A stretch of DNA of 64,000 nucleotides from an uncultured Lachnospiraceae bacterium (GTDB lineage: Bacteria > Bacillota > Clostridia > Lachnospirales > Lachnospiraceae), in assembly GCA_949840805.1 (NCBI GenBank), contig CATKXR010000002.1, forward strand, positions 1 to 64,000, in the 5' to 3' direction. The translations under genes and the position numbers were made by a program. Under the pieces are notes generated by a model, which did no database searches, was not told the DNA's origin, and saw only the letters and a program-made list of their open reading frames with translations. Positions 26,673 to 37,336 of this stretch are shown here, piece after piece. Every line of letters begins with the position of its first letter. Positions within the stretch are counted from its first letter, which is position 1.

Positions 26673-27938
26673 ATGAGCCTTTCTATCCTATCATTGGTTG
26701 TACTGGCCGTTGTGGTTGCCATCGGCTTTATCAAAAAGGTTAATCTGGGTTTTCTGTCACTTGGGGTTGCTTTTCTTTTGGGAACTGCAGGGGGAATGAC
26801 GGCAAAGGAGATCACGGCCGGGTTCAGCAGCTCTATGTTTGTCACCTTGGTAGGCGTCACCTTTTTGTTCGGAATGGCGTCCAACAACGGAACGCTGGAT
26901 CTTTTTTCCAAAAAAATTGTGGCATTGGTGGGAAAACACACTATCCTGATACCGGTTTTGATGTTTTTTCTCTCAGCCTTCATCTCCGCTATCGGCCCGG
27001 GCCATATCGCCGCGGGGATTCTTATGACAACCTTTGCCATGTACCTGGCATTTGAGATGGACATCAATCCTATGTCCACGGCTCTTTATGCAAAACTGGG
27101 AGCCAACGCAGGCTGTGCCTCTGTACTTTCCATCACAGGTATTCTGGCCAGGAACCTGTCAGAGCCTCTGGGCTACAGCGGATTCGGGCTGCATCTGTTT
27201 CTGGCTACGCTGCTTTCGGGATTTTTGTTCACCCTGGTGGTATATGTGCTCTACAAGGGCTACAAGGTAAAGGCGGACAATCCGCTGAAGCTTTCGGATA
27301 TTCCGAAGTTTAACCGGGATCAGAAGTTTACCATCGGCGCCATTGTGGTCATGGTGGTGTGCTGTATCGGATTTAAGCTGGATACGGGGCTGTTTGCATT
27401 TGCCGCTGCCGGTGTGCTGATCCTGTTGGGCGTTGTGGATGAGAAGAAGGCCATCAAGGGGATTCCCTGGGGAACGCTGGTGTTTATCTGCGGCGTGGGA
27501 GCCTTGGTCAATGTGATTGATACCCTTGGAGGCATCAGTTTGGTGTCGGATTTCCTGACCACTCTTATGAGTGCGAAAACGGCTGCTCCGATCATGGCGG
27601 CTACCTCCGGTATCCTTTCCTGGGTAAGCTCCACCACAGGCGTGGTTATGCCGGCTCTTTATCCGATTGCGGCCCAGGTGTGTGAGACCTTCGGCGAGGG
27701 CGTCAACTATGTGGAGCTGATCTCCGCCATTACGGCTACCTCCTTTGCTGCTGCAATCAGCCCCCTTTCCACCGGCGGCGCCATCATTATGTCCTCTTAT
27801 TCTGCTGCGAGGGAGACTTCAACAGAAGAGTTGAACCGGATGTTCCGTACTTTGTTCCTTCTTTCTGTGGCCAATGTGCTTCTGAATGTTTTGCTGTCAG
27901 CGTTGGGGGTATTTAATCTGGGAGGATTATTTTATTGA
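26673..27938 (+). CDS. SLC13/MatC-like carboxylate permease
   Basis: Polytopic membrane protein; NLGFLSLGVAFLLGTAGGMTAKEITAGFSSSMFVTLVGVTFLFGMASNNGTLD; RBS aggagg. Confidence 0.75.
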   Translation: MSLSILSLVVLAVVVAIGFIKKVNLGFLSLGVAFLLGTAGGMTAKEITAGFSSSMFVTLVGVTFLFGMASNNGTLDLFSKKIVALVGKHTILIPVLMFFLSAFISAIGPGHIAAGILMTTFAMYLAFEMDINPMSTALYAKLGANAGCASVLSITGILARNLSEPLGYSGFGLHLFLATLLSGFLFTLVVYVLYKGYKVKADNPLKLSDIPKFNRDQKFTIGAIVVMVVCCIGFKLDTGLFAFAAAGVLILLGVVDEKKAIKGIPWGTLVFICGVGALVNVIDTLGGISLVSDFLTTLMSAKTAAPIMAATSGILSWVSSTTGVVMPALYPIAAQVCETFGEGVNYVELISAITATSFAAAISPLSTGGAIIMSSYSAARETSTEELNRMFRTLFLLSVANVLLNVLLSALGVFNLGGLFY

Positions 27939-28102
27939 TAAAATGAGAGCCATGGACTGTTGGTGTCCGTGGCTCATTTAATATGGAAAGCTGGCCAAAT
28001 ACAGACTATGAACAAAGCGGATATCTTAGACAATGGGGTATCCGAAATGTTATGCGGTTATGTGAGAAAAGTCAGGATACCGTTCAGAAAGGAATTCACG
28101 TA

Positions 28103-28131
28103 TTGACAAAATTTCCAATATCCCCTATACT
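28103..28131 (+). promoter_or_regulatory. Sigma-A promoter for PTS operon
   Basis: TTGACA-17-TATACT. Confidence 0.75.
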
Positions 28132-28138
28132 TAATTTA

Positions 28139-28230
28139 GTGTGTTACTGATAGGAAGAACGTATCAGGCATAAACTACCCATGACACGGCAGGATCTGCA
28201 TCGGAAAGGAGGGGGAGTTTATGCCTTTTT
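28139..28230 (+). promoter_or_regulatory. RAT antiterminator overlapping an intrinsic terminator (LicT/BglG-type leader)
   Basis: GTGTGTTACTGATA...TATCAGGCATAAAC (RAT-like) overlapping AGGCATAAACT...AGTTTATGCCTTTTT. Confidence 0.7.
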
Positions 28231-28290
28231 GCCGTGGACGGACAGTTTTATGCCCGCACAAACAAATTAAAAAGAAAGCAGGGAAAAGTG

Positions 28291-30537
28291 ATGAAAGACA
28301 AGATTTTTGGCGTATTGCAGCGGGTCGGGCGTTCCTTCATGCTTCCGATTGCAATTCTTCCCGTGGCAGGCCTTCTGCTGGGAATCGGCGGTTCCTTTAC
28401 CAATGCCACCATGATCAGCGCGTATCATCTGGAATCGGTGCTTGGGCCGGGAACACTGTTGAACGGGTTTCTGAACATTTTGAACAGCTGCGGTAATGTA
28501 GTATTTGAGAACCTTCCTCTTTTATTTGCCATCGGCGTGGCAGTAGGCATGGCAAAGCAGGAGAAGGAAGTGGCGGCGCTTGCCAGCGTGATTGCGTTTT
28601 TTATCATGCATACGGCCATCCATGCTCTTCTGGTGCTTTCCGGCAAGCTGGTGACGGCTCCTGAGATGATGGACGCTGCGGGAAATGCCCTGGCAGGCGT
28701 GGTCGGCTCCGTGGAACAGACCGTGGGGATGTTGGACGGTTCCGTGACCAAGGTCCTGGGGATTTCCTCCCTTCAGATGGGTGTATTCGGAGGCGTGATT
28801 GTGGGACTTGGCGTGGCGGCGCTGCACAATAAATATTATAAGATCCAGCTTCCGCAGGTGCTTTCCTTCTTTGGCGGGACCCGCTTTGTACCCATTGTCT
28901 GCAGTGTGGTGTACATTTTTGTGGGAATCCTGATGTACTTTGTATGGCCTGTGATCCAGAACGGTATCTACGGCCTGGGGGCGCTGGTCAACAGTTCCGG
29001 CTATGTGGGAACCTGGATCTACGGAATTATTGAGAGGGCGCTGATTCCCTTTGGGCTTCATCATGTGTTCTATATGCCTTTCTGGCAGACCGCTGTGGGC
29101 GGACAGCTTGAGGTGGCGGGGCAGATGGTTTACGGCGCCCAGAACATTTTCTTCGCCCAGTTGGGCCATATGGGAGAGATCGCCCATTTCAGCGTAAATC
29201 CAGGCACCCGGTTTATGACGGGCAAATTCCCGTTTATGATTTTCGGACTGCCGGGGGCGGCTCTTGCCATGTATCAGGTGTCCAAGCCTGAGAAAAAACA
29301 GGCGGCCGGAAGCCTTTTAGCTTCTGCGGCCCTGACGGCTATGCTTACGGGAATTACGGAACCTCTGGAATTTACCTTTATTTTTGTGGCGCCGTTTTTG
29401 TATGGAGTCCACAGTGTTCTGGCCGGAGCGGCATATATGCTGATGCACATACTGAATGTAGGTGTGGGCATGACTTTTTCCGGCGGTATAATTGACCTGG
29501 TAATGTTCGGTATTCTGCCCGGGGCAGCCAAGACAAGCTGGTACTGGATCCCTGTGGTGGGTGTGGCGTATTTTGCGGTGTATTTCTTCCTGTTCCGGTT
29601 TTTGATCTTAAAGTTCGACTTAAAGACTCCGGGCCGGGATGACAGTGAAGAAGTGAAACTGTACAGGAGAAGCGACGTAAATGCAAAGAAGCAGGGAGCT
29701 GCCGATGGACAGAGTGAAACAGACGAGCGCTCCCAGATGATTTTAAACGGACTGGGCGGAAGGAAAAACGTGGTGGATGTAGACTGCTGCATTACCCGTC
29801 TGAGATGTACGGTAAACAAGCCGGAGCTGGTAAACGAGGGGATTCTGAAAAAGACCGGCGCGGCAGGCGTGATTAAAAAAGGCCAGGGAGTCCAGGTGAT
29901 CTATGGGCCTACGGTGCCGAATATCAAGGCCGACCTGGTGGCTTATATGCCGTCGGCCCCGGATGTGGAGTACCATGAGGAGGAAAGCGGCGCAAAAGAC
30001 AAGGTGGAAGCAAACAAAGAGACAGATGCAGGCCAAAGCGCAAATACAGGCAGCAGTGAGAAAAAAGCGGCTTCCGGCAAGAAAGTGCCTCTTTACAGCC
30101 CCTTTAACGGAAAAGTAGAGTCCATTGAGCACGCGCCGGATGTGACCTTTGCCCAGAAGATGATCGGGGACGGGTTTATGGTAATGCCGGTGAACGGAGA
30201 GGTGCTTGCGCCTTGTGATGTGGATGTGGCCTTTGTATTCCCCACAGGCCATGCAGTCGGGCTGAAGACGGCGGACGGCATAGAGTTTATGCTGCATATC
30301 GGCGTGGATACGGTGAAGCTGGAGGGGAAAGGTTTTGAACCGCTGGTAAAAGACGGAGACCATGTGAAGCGGGGAGAAAGCCTGATGCGGTTTGACCTGG
30401 ATTATGTGAGGGAAAATGCCGTCTCGGAGGCATGTATGGTCATTTACACCGCCCTGCCGCAGGGAGCGGCCGTGGAGGTGCCGGAGGAGAAGGATATCAA
30501 GGCTCTGGATCATGTGGCGGATCTGACCGGAATGTAG
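28291..30537 (+). CDS. PTS glucose-family EIICBA
   Basis: EIIC polytopic region; EIIB NVVDVDCCITRLRCTV; EIIA LYSPFNGKVESIEHAPDVTFAQKMIGDGFMV...FMLHIGVDTVKL. Confidence 0.9.
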   Translation: MKDKIFGVLQRVGRSFMLPIAILPVAGLLLGIGGSFTNATMISAYHLESVLGPGTLLNGFLNILNSCGNVVFENLPLLFAIGVAVGMAKQEKEVAALASVIAFFIMHTAIHALLVLSGKLVTAPEMMDAAGNALAGVVGSVEQTVGMLDGSVTKVLGISSLQMGVFGGVIVGLGVAALHNKYYKIQLPQVLSFFGGTRFVPIVCSVVYIFVGILMYFVWPVIQNGIYGLGALVNSSGYVGTWIYGIIERALIPFGLHHVFYMPFWQTAVGGQLEVAGQMVYGAQNIFFAQLGHMGEIAHFSVNPGTRFMTGKFPFMIFGLPGAALAMYQVSKPEKKQAAGSLLASAALTAMLTGITEPLEFTFIFVAPFLYGVHSVLAGAAYMLMHILNVGVGMTFSGGIIDLVMFGILPGAAKTSWYWIPVVGVAYFAVYFFLFRFLILKFDLKTPGRDDSEEVKLYRRSDVNAKKQGAADGQSETDERSQMILNGLGGRKNVVDVDCCITRLRCTVNKPELVNEGILKKTGAAGVIKKGQGVQVIYGPTVPNIKADLVAYMPSAPDVEYHEEESGAKDKVEANKETDAGQSANTGSSEKKAASGKKVPLYSPFNGKVESIEHAPDVTFAQKMIGDGFMVMPVNGEVLAPCDVDVAFVFPTGHAVGLKTADGIEFMLHIGVDTVKLEGKGFEPLVKDGDHVKRGESLMRFDLDYVRENAVSEACMVIYTALPQGAAVEVPEEKDIKALDHVADLTGM

Positions 30538-30613
30538 AGAATCCGGCCAGGGCAGCCGGACGGTCGTAACCAGGAAAAGCAACAAGACAGACAAGGGGAG
30601 TTGTGTTGAGATA

Positions 30614-30648
30614 AAGCAGCCATCCAGGTGGCTCGGATGGCTGCTTTT
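30614..30648 (+). terminator. Rho-independent terminator
   Basis: AAGCAGCCATCC...GGATGGCTGCTTTT. Confidence 0.75.
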
Positions 30649-30704
30649 CCGGGAAAAGGCAGGTTCCGGGCAGTTACGAACAAAGAAACCATGGGGGATT
30701 GCGG

Positions 30705-31526
30705 ATGTATCGTGTGATAAAGGTTTTAAACAACAACGGAGTGCTGGTCTATGACATGAAACGTCAGGAAGAGGCCATTTTGCTGGGGAGCGGCATTGGC
30801 TTCGGAAAACGGGTGAATGAGCGGTTTGAACGGGATGAGAATACAAAACGCTATACCATCGTTGACCGGGAGGAAAAAAAGAGGACCGGAAGACAGGTCT
30901 TAAGCGGCATGGATCCGGAATTTCTTGAACTGGCGGGCAGGATCGTGGAACTGGCTAAGGAAGAGCTGGGGGAATTGAACCCCAACATACTGATTCCTTT
31001 AGCAGACCATATTGCGGTTGCCGTGGAACGGATGCAGAACGGGATCTTGTTGAAAAATCCTTTTCACGGGGACATCCGCGTTCTCTATCCGGATGAGTAC
31101 CGGATTGCGCTGAAAAGCCGGGATATGATACAGGAGGCTTCCGGCTGCCTGCTTTGCGAGGACGAGGTGGGGTATATTGCTCTGCATATCCGGGCAGGCC
31201 GGATGGATGAAAGGCTGGAGGATTCCCTGCAGATGGTTTCCGTGATGCGGAAAGTGGCGCGGATGGTAGAAGAAGGTATGGGGATGAAGCTGGATCCTCA
31301 CTCTTTTATGTTTGAGAGGTTTATGGCCCATTTGCGTTATCTGGTGGCCCGGATCCGGGACGGGGAGCCAATCACGCTGGATATGGATGAGTATGCACGG
31401 ACAAACTTTCCTCAGTCCTATGAGCTTGCGGAGAGGATTTGCACTTGGTTGGGAGAAGAGCTTCACAGGCCGGTGCCGCGGGAGGCGGTGGGACATTTAG
31501 GGATACATATTGAACGGCTGCGCTGA
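30705..31526 (+). CDS. licT: BglG/LicT-family transcription antiterminator
   Basis: MYRVIKVLNNNGVLVYDMKRQEEAILLGSGIGFGKR; PRD repeats with GYIALHI and GHLGIHIERL. Confidence 0.9.
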   Translation: MYRVIKVLNNNGVLVYDMKRQEEAILLGSGIGFGKRVNERFERDENTKRYTIVDREEKKRTGRQVLSGMDPEFLELAGRIVELAKEELGELNPNILIPLADHIAVAVERMQNGILLKNPFHGDIRVLYPDEYRIALKSRDMIQEASGCLLCEDEVGYIALHIRAGRMDERLEDSLQMVSVMRKVARMVEEGMGMKLDPHSFMFERFMAHLRYLVARIRDGEPITLDMDEYARTNFPQSYELAERICTWLGEELHRPVPREAVGHLGIHIERLR

Positions 31527-31618
31527 CAGTTCTAAAAATTTATCTTTATCTATTGATTTATTCATGGATTTTGGTGTATAATTGATATATTATCAGATTA
31601 CATTCAGGAGATAAAAAT

Positions 31619-31957
31619 ATGAACTATTATTCCTACAGCAAAGAAGTCAACCAGAGTAATGTGGTACTGGACGGAATTGACATTGACAAGGTCAGGAGGA
31701 TTTTTGCAAAGATATTTGAAGTATACAATCCGAAAATCAAAGCCGAGATCTTTGATTCATTTTGTGAAGATTTCCACGATCTTGCCAAGGAGATTCCCAC
31801 GTCCAATGAGAGGATTTGGCGTATGCTCATAACAGACATGCTGTTTAACTACGATGAGAGAGGATACTTAGAGGCAGCATCGCCAGACAATTCTATTAAG
31901 AGAAAGCAGTTTGCAATCATAGCAAATGTAGTGATAGGCAAATTGCGGAAGAAATGA
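31619..31957 (+). CDS. Hypothetical protein
   Basis: Intact 112-aa ORF with upstream caggag RBS. Confidence 0.55.
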   Translation: MNYYSYSKEVNQSNVVLDGIDIDKVRRIFAKIFEVYNPKIKAEIFDSFCEDFHDLAKEIPTSNERIWRMLITDMLFNYDERGYLEAASPDNSIKRKQFAIIANVVIGKLRKK

Positions 31958-32285
31958 AAGAACAGGAAAATCAAGGCTGTACAAAGAAAGCGTCGAGGAA
32001 CCGGGCGCTTTTTTTATGTCTGCAAAACAAACGGCCTGCCTGCGGTTTTCTTGCTTTTGTAAAGGAATTCCAATCATATGGGAAAGAAAGATGTTTGTGG
32101 ATACAATGTAAAAATTAGTAAAAACGACAAAAAATCCTTGTTTTTAACAAGAAATTTCTACAAGTTTACATAAACGGTCATAAAAACAACATGAGAGGTA
32201 TTGCATTATGCAAAAATAATACAGTAAAATAAGAAGAGTGATTCATAAAGCCAATATTCACGATTCACAGAAGAAAGGGAAAGAT

Positions 32286-34433
32286 ATGAGATCAAAAAAG
32301 AAAAGAGCAGTTTCACTGTTTTTGGCTTCTGTCCTGGCGCTGTCAGCGGCCGGATGCAGCCAGACAGCGCAGGGCGCGCAGACATCGGAAAACGGGCGCA
32401 TGGAAGCCGGCACACAGGCGTCCGGGAACGGGGAGGCAAAAGCTTCCGATAAAGGAAAAAGTGCGAAAAAGGAAATGACTCCCTGGATCAACAGTAATGT
32501 GGCGGGGACTGTGACGGAAAGTACCAAGGCGGACCTTAAGGATGATTTTAATCTTGCAGTGAACTATGATTATCTGAAGGATAAGAAAATAGGGGAGGGC
32601 AGGAAGCGTGAGACGTGTACTTCAGAGCTGCAGGATATTACCAATGAACAGCTTCTGAAAATGATGACGGATGATACCATTAAAGGCCATGATGCGGAAC
32701 TGATTCAGGAATTGTATGCAATGTGGCTGGATTGGGATAAAAGAAACAGCGTGGGAATGTCTGAGCTGATGCCTCATATCGAGGTGATCCAGAAGTTGGA
32801 GAATCTTGCCGACCTGACGGAATATCTGAGCTCTGAGGAAGGTATCAGCTATGGAGCCGGTCTTTCGGGAGCCATCTTAATGCCGGATTTGGAGGACGCC
32901 CAGTGGTATTGCCTTTATATTGAAGGAACGCCCCTTTCGCTTGGGGATTCGGATGAGTATGAAAAAAGGACGTCCTTGGGAGAGAGAAATCTAAAAGCCC
33001 ACAGGGAAACGGCCGGTCTTTTATTGAAAATGGCCGGGTATGGGGAGAAAGAGATAGAGAAGCTGCTGGAGCAGGAATATGCTTTTGAGAAGGAGATAGC
33101 GTCTGTGATCATGTCGACTGCCGAACAGCAGGCGCCGGATGCCATGCAGCGCATTCTGAACCGGGTGACTGTGGAACAACTGGAGGAGATGTCTCCGAAT
33201 TACCCTGTGGTGAAGATCACGGAAGCCTTAGGGCTGATCGGGAGCGATAGGATTATCCTGCAGGAGCCGGAATGGCTTTTAAAGATGAACGAGCTTTATA
33301 AAGAAGAAAATTTTGAAAAGCTGAAAAGTTATCTTCTCGTGCATACTTTGACCCGATATGGCAAAAACCTTGACGAAGAGACTTTCCGCAAACTCAAAAA
33401 GATCGAAAATGAGGTCAGCGGGATAACCGGGTCCGAGCCGGATGAAAAGCTGGCCCTCGATACGGTAAGCAAAGCCCTGACCATCAGCGTTTCCAAGGTT
33501 TATTCCCAGAAATATGTGGGGCCGGAGGTGCGGGAGGATGTCACAAATATCATAAAAGAGTGTATCGGCGCTTACAGGACCATGCTTTCTTCAGAAGACT
33601 GGCTGTCAGAGGAAACAAGAAAAAAAGCAGTGGAAAAACTTGACAATATTACCGTCAACGCGGCCTACCCTGATAAATGGCAGGATACAAAGGGGCTGCA
33701 GTTCACCCCAAGAAAAGACGGGGGCAGCTACTTTACCGCCTGCATTGAACTTAATAAATGCAACAGGGAGCTGGATAAAAAGAAGGTGAATACAAAGATA
33801 GACAGGGAAGCCTGGGCAAACGATATGGCGCTTACGACCGCAAATGCGTATTATAATCCGCTGGATAATTCCATCAATATCATAGCAGGTATTCTTGGAG
33901 GCGCTTTTTACAGGCCGGATATGACATATGAGGAAAAGCTTGCCGGTATCGGTTCCGTAATCGGCCATGAAATATCCCATGCTTTTGATCCAAACGGAGC
34001 CCAGTTTGATAAGGATGGAAACTTCTCAAAATGGTGGACAGACGAAGATTATGCTGCCTTTGAGGCCCGGGCGCAGAAATTGATTGGATATTACAATACC
34101 ATTGTTCCTTTTGAGGACGGGGAGAATTATCCGGGAGAAAACGTACAGGGAGAAGCCATCGCGGATATCGCAGGTGTAAAGTGTATGCTGATCCTGGCAA
34201 AAGAGCGGGCGGATTTTGATTATGATTTGTTTTTCAGGGCTTATACCATAAGCTGGAGAAGCGTGTGTACCAGGGAATATGGCGAATATATTGTATATCA
34301 GGATGTGCATCCGATGAATTATCTGAGGGTGAATGTGACTTTGAAGCAGCAGCCGGAATTCTATGAGACCTACGGTATTGAAGAGGGAGATGGAATGTAT
34401 ATGGCAAAGGAAGACAGAATATCTGTCTGGTAA
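32286..34433 (+). CDS. M13-family (neprilysin/PepO-like) metallopeptidase, lipoprotein
   Basis: Lipobox LSAAGC; GHEISHAFDPNGAQFDKDGN; GEAIADIAGVK. Confidence 0.9.
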   Translation: MRSKKKRAVSLFLASVLALSAAGCSQTAQGAQTSENGRMEAGTQASGNGEAKASDKGKSAKKEMTPWINSNVAGTVTESTKADLKDDFNLAVNYDYLKDKKIGEGRKRETCTSELQDITNEQLLKMMTDDTIKGHDAELIQELYAMWLDWDKRNSVGMSELMPHIEVIQKLENLADLTEYLSSEEGISYGAGLSGAILMPDLEDAQWYCLYIEGTPLSLGDSDEYEKRTSLGERNLKAHRETAGLLLKMAGYGEKEIEKLLEQEYAFEKEIASVIMSTAEQQAPDAMQRILNRVTVEQLEEMSPNYPVVKITEALGLIGSDRIILQEPEWLLKMNELYKEENFEKLKSYLLVHTLTRYGKNLDEETFRKLKKIENEVSGITGSEPDEKLALDTVSKALTISVSKVYSQKYVGPEVREDVTNIIKECIGAYRTMLSSEDWLSEETRKKAVEKLDNITVNAAYPDKWQDTKGLQFTPRKDGGSYFTACIELNKCNRELDKKKVNTKIDREAWANDMALTTANAYYNPLDNSINIIAGILGGAFYRPDMTYEEKLAGIGSVIGHEISHAFDPNGAQFDKDGNFSKWWTDEDYAAFEARAQKLIGYYNTIVPFEDGENYPGENVQGEAIADIAGVKCMLILAKERADFDYDLFFRAYTISWRSVCTREYGEYIVYQDVHPMNYLRVNVTLKQQPEFYETYGIEEGDGMYMAKEDRISVW

Positions 34434-34484
34434 CAGCGGGGAGCGGGAAAGGAATTGCAGGTCAGATGAAGGGGGTCTGTGAAA

Positions 34485-36638
34485 ATGGTTAAGAAAAGAT
34501 ACCTGCCGTTTTTATTGGCTGCCGCCATGGCGGTATCGATGGCAGGCGGCTGTGGGGGAAGGACGGCGCCGGAGGGAGAGAAAGCAGCCGGGACCGTGGC
34601 GGAATCCGCACAGGAAACAAAAGAAACGGCGCCGGAGACGGTTTCCGGGAACAAGAAGCAGGAGGACTACCTTGGCAAGGGTACGGTCGGTGATCGGTGG
34701 TATGCGTCATCGATTGCCGGCGCGGTATCCGGGGATACGGAAGTTTCGCTAAAGGACGATTTTTTTACGGCTGTCAATAAGGATTATCTTGCGGGCCTTG
34801 TCATTGAAGACGGCTATTCATCCGCCGGGGTGTTCCAGGACGCGAATAACATTATGAGAGACCGTACACTGGCGCTGTTAAATGAGGAAGACCCTGAGAC
34901 TTGGGAAGGGAAGCTGGTCAGCCGTCTTTATGAACTGGCGCTGGACTGGGAAGGAAGAGATGAGGCTGGCTTCAAGCCTGTTTTGGAAAGTGTGGAGCAG
35001 ATTAAGGCGATCCGCACAGTGGATGATTTAATTAGGTACGAGACGGGACGTGAAGACGTGTTCCGAACTATCCTGTCAGGTTTCACTGTTGAAAATTCAC
35101 TCGCGGATCCGGGGAACTATACTGTGGGAATCTATGGGACACCGCTTTTCCTGGATGATCCGAAGGAGTATTCAAAACAAAGTGAGGACGGAAAGCTTAC
35201 AGAGGAGTTCCATAAGAAAAAGGTTTCCTATATGCTGGAACGGCTGGGCTTTTCGGAAGAGGAGGCCGGCAGGGTATGGGAAGGCTGCAGAACTTTTGAA
35301 ACTGCCATTGCAGGCCATATGCTGCCCCGGGATGATTATTTTTCGGATGATATCTACGATAAAATTATTAACGTGTATACCCTGGAGGAGCTGGGCCGGA
35401 TGCAGGGCAATTATCCGCTTGTGCAGATCTTAAAGGCTTATGGGATGGAAGGCTCCGATACCTACAATCTGTTTGAAACAGAGTGGCTGCCTGCGCTCAG
35501 CGGGCTGTATTCACAGGAAAATTTGGAAAACATCAAGGATTATCTTCTTGCCCATTATGTTTCTAATATGGCCGGAAGCCTGGACCGGGAGGCCTATGAC
35601 ACCGTGCAGGCGTATGTCAATGAACGGTACGGCATAACAGGAACCAGGCCGGAAGAGGAAACGGGACTGGATATTGTGAACAGTTATCTCTCCCAGGCAA
35701 TGGACTATGTGTATATTGACGCATACTGCACACAAGAGGAGCGGCAGAGAGTTGTCGATATGATCCATGACTTTACGGCGTATTACCGCGCCATGTTAGA
35801 GCAGGAGGACTGGCTTTCGGAGAATACAAAACAGCGCGCAGTCGAAAAGCTGGATAACCTTACAATCCGTGCCTGCTATTCCGATACGCGGGAGGATTAT
35901 TCCCGGCTGGATTTTTCATCAAAGGCTGAAGGCGGGACTTATTTGGAGGCGCTGCAGGCAATTGCCAGATACCATCTGGTGGTCCAGCAGGAAAAAATCA
36001 ACCAAAAGGTCAGCCCTGACATCTGGGAGATGTCAACCAGGGAGGTAAATGCCTATTATTCCCCATCCGACAATTCCATTAATATTCTCTGCGGGACTTT
36101 AGTCGGGGCTTTCAGCATGGACCAGCCTTATGAGGCAGTGCTTGCGACAGTGGGGGCGCAGACCATCGGCCATGAGATTTCCCATGCGTTCGATACAACC
36201 GGCGCGCAGTTTGACAAAGATGGCAATTATGAGAACTGGTGGGAGGATGAGGATTATGATGCTTTCAACCAGCGTGCCGACCGCCTTGTGGCCTATATGG
36301 ACCAGATCATCCCATACGAGGGCGCTTCCCCGGTCAGGGGAGACCAGCAGAAGACGGAGATGATCGCCGATTTGGGAGGCATGAAAGCAGCCCTGATGAT
36401 GGCAGGGGACAGGGAGAATTTTGATTATGACGCATTTTTTCGCGGGGCGGCCAAAGGGTGGGCGGTTGTCAACACAAAGAACAGTGTTGTGAACCAGCAG
36501 CAGACGGATCCCCATCCTCTGAATAACCTGCGGGTCAATATTCCTCTGCAGAACAGTGAAGAATTTATGGAAACTTATGAGATCCGGCCAGGCGACGGGA
36601 TGTATCTGGCGCCTGAGGACAGGGTGAACGTTTGGTAA
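34485..36638 (+). CDS. M13-family metallopeptidase, lipoprotein (tandem paralog)
   Basis: Lipobox-like MAGGC; GHEISHAFDTTGAQFDKDGNYENWW; TEMIADLGGMK. Confidence 0.9.
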   Translation: MVKKRYLPFLLAAAMAVSMAGGCGGRTAPEGEKAAGTVAESAQETKETAPETVSGNKKQEDYLGKGTVGDRWYASSIAGAVSGDTEVSLKDDFFTAVNKDYLAGLVIEDGYSSAGVFQDANNIMRDRTLALLNEEDPETWEGKLVSRLYELALDWEGRDEAGFKPVLESVEQIKAIRTVDDLIRYETGREDVFRTILSGFTVENSLADPGNYTVGIYGTPLFLDDPKEYSKQSEDGKLTEEFHKKKVSYMLERLGFSEEEAGRVWEGCRTFETAIAGHMLPRDDYFSDDIYDKIINVYTLEELGRMQGNYPLVQILKAYGMEGSDTYNLFETEWLPALSGLYSQENLENIKDYLLAHYVSNMAGSLDREAYDTVQAYVNERYGITGTRPEEETGLDIVNSYLSQAMDYVYIDAYCTQEERQRVVDMIHDFTAYYRAMLEQEDWLSENTKQRAVEKLDNLTIRACYSDTREDYSRLDFSSKAEGGTYLEALQAIARYHLVVQQEKINQKVSPDIWEMSTREVNAYYSPSDNSINILCGTLVGAFSMDQPYEAVLATVGAQTIGHEISHAFDTTGAQFDKDGNYENWWEDEDYDAFNQRADRLVAYMDQIIPYEGASPVRGDQQKTEMIADLGGMKAALMMAGDRENFDYDAFFRGAAKGWAVVNTKNSVVNQQQTDPHPLNNLRVNIPLQNSEEFMETYEIRPGDGMYLAPEDRVNVW

Positions 36639-36681
36639 GAGCAGACGCTGAGAAATTGCCTGTTACGAGCTGCCCATTACA

Positions 36682-37200
36682 ATGAGAAAAAAGAGAAAAG
36701 AGGTATTGATTGTGAGAGAAATGTTAAACAGCGCGGAAGAAGTGGTTGTTGACGGGGTTTTGGCCGGAGGCCTGCTGGGGCTTAGTCTGGCTGTTATTAT
36801 CGGGGCCGTCCTGTTTGTGTTTATCTGGGATATCCTCCAGGCAGTCGGTTATTGGAATATTTTCACAAAGGCGGGGGAAGCCGGCTGGAAGGCTCTCATT
36901 CCCTTTTACAGCACTTATGTCCGGTATAAGCTGACCTGGAATGTAAAAATGTTTTGGATTTCTGCTTTGCTGATAATAGCCAATTCCTTTATCCCGGAAT
37001 CGGAAAATTTGGTGTTTTCCCTTGTACGCATGGTCCTTTCCGTCGGATCTTTGGTTATCACCGTGAAAGCGTTCCACAAATTGTCTCTGTCTTTCGGGCA
37101 TGGAGCGGGATTTACGGTGGGGCTGTTCTTTCTGGAGCCTGTGTTTGCATTGATTCTCGGATTTGGCCAGTCACAGTATGAGGGGAATGCCGACGAATGA
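36682..37200 (+). CDS. DUF5684-like membrane protein
   Basis: WNIFTKAGEAGWKALIPFYSTYVRYKLTWN plus TM segments. Confidence 0.65.
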   Translation: MRKKRKEVLIVREMLNSAEEVVVDGVLAGGLLGLSLAVIIGAVLFVFIWDILQAVGYWNIFTKAGEAGWKALIPFYSTYVRYKLTWNVKMFWISALLIIANSFIPESENLVFSLVRMVLSVGSLVITVKAFHKLSLSFGHGAGFTVGLFFLEPVFALILGFGQSQYEGNADE

Positions 37201-37301
37201 TTTTCACCGAAGGATTACAGAAATAATTGGCAGGATATCATTAAAGGCAAATATCAGTGTACAAGGGGCTACAAACGATATAAAGAAATGTTTCAGATAT
37301 G

Positions 37302-37336
37302 CAGAGTGGAAAAGTCAGATTTTCCACTCTGTTTTT
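37302..37336 (+). terminator. Rho-independent terminator
   Basis: CAGAGTGGAAAA-gtcaga-TTTTCCACTCTG-TTTTT. Confidence 0.85.

Noticed and set aside
29743-30846. 367-aa minus ORF antisense to EIICBA/licT
   Set aside because: Antisense shadow of well-recognised PTS domains.
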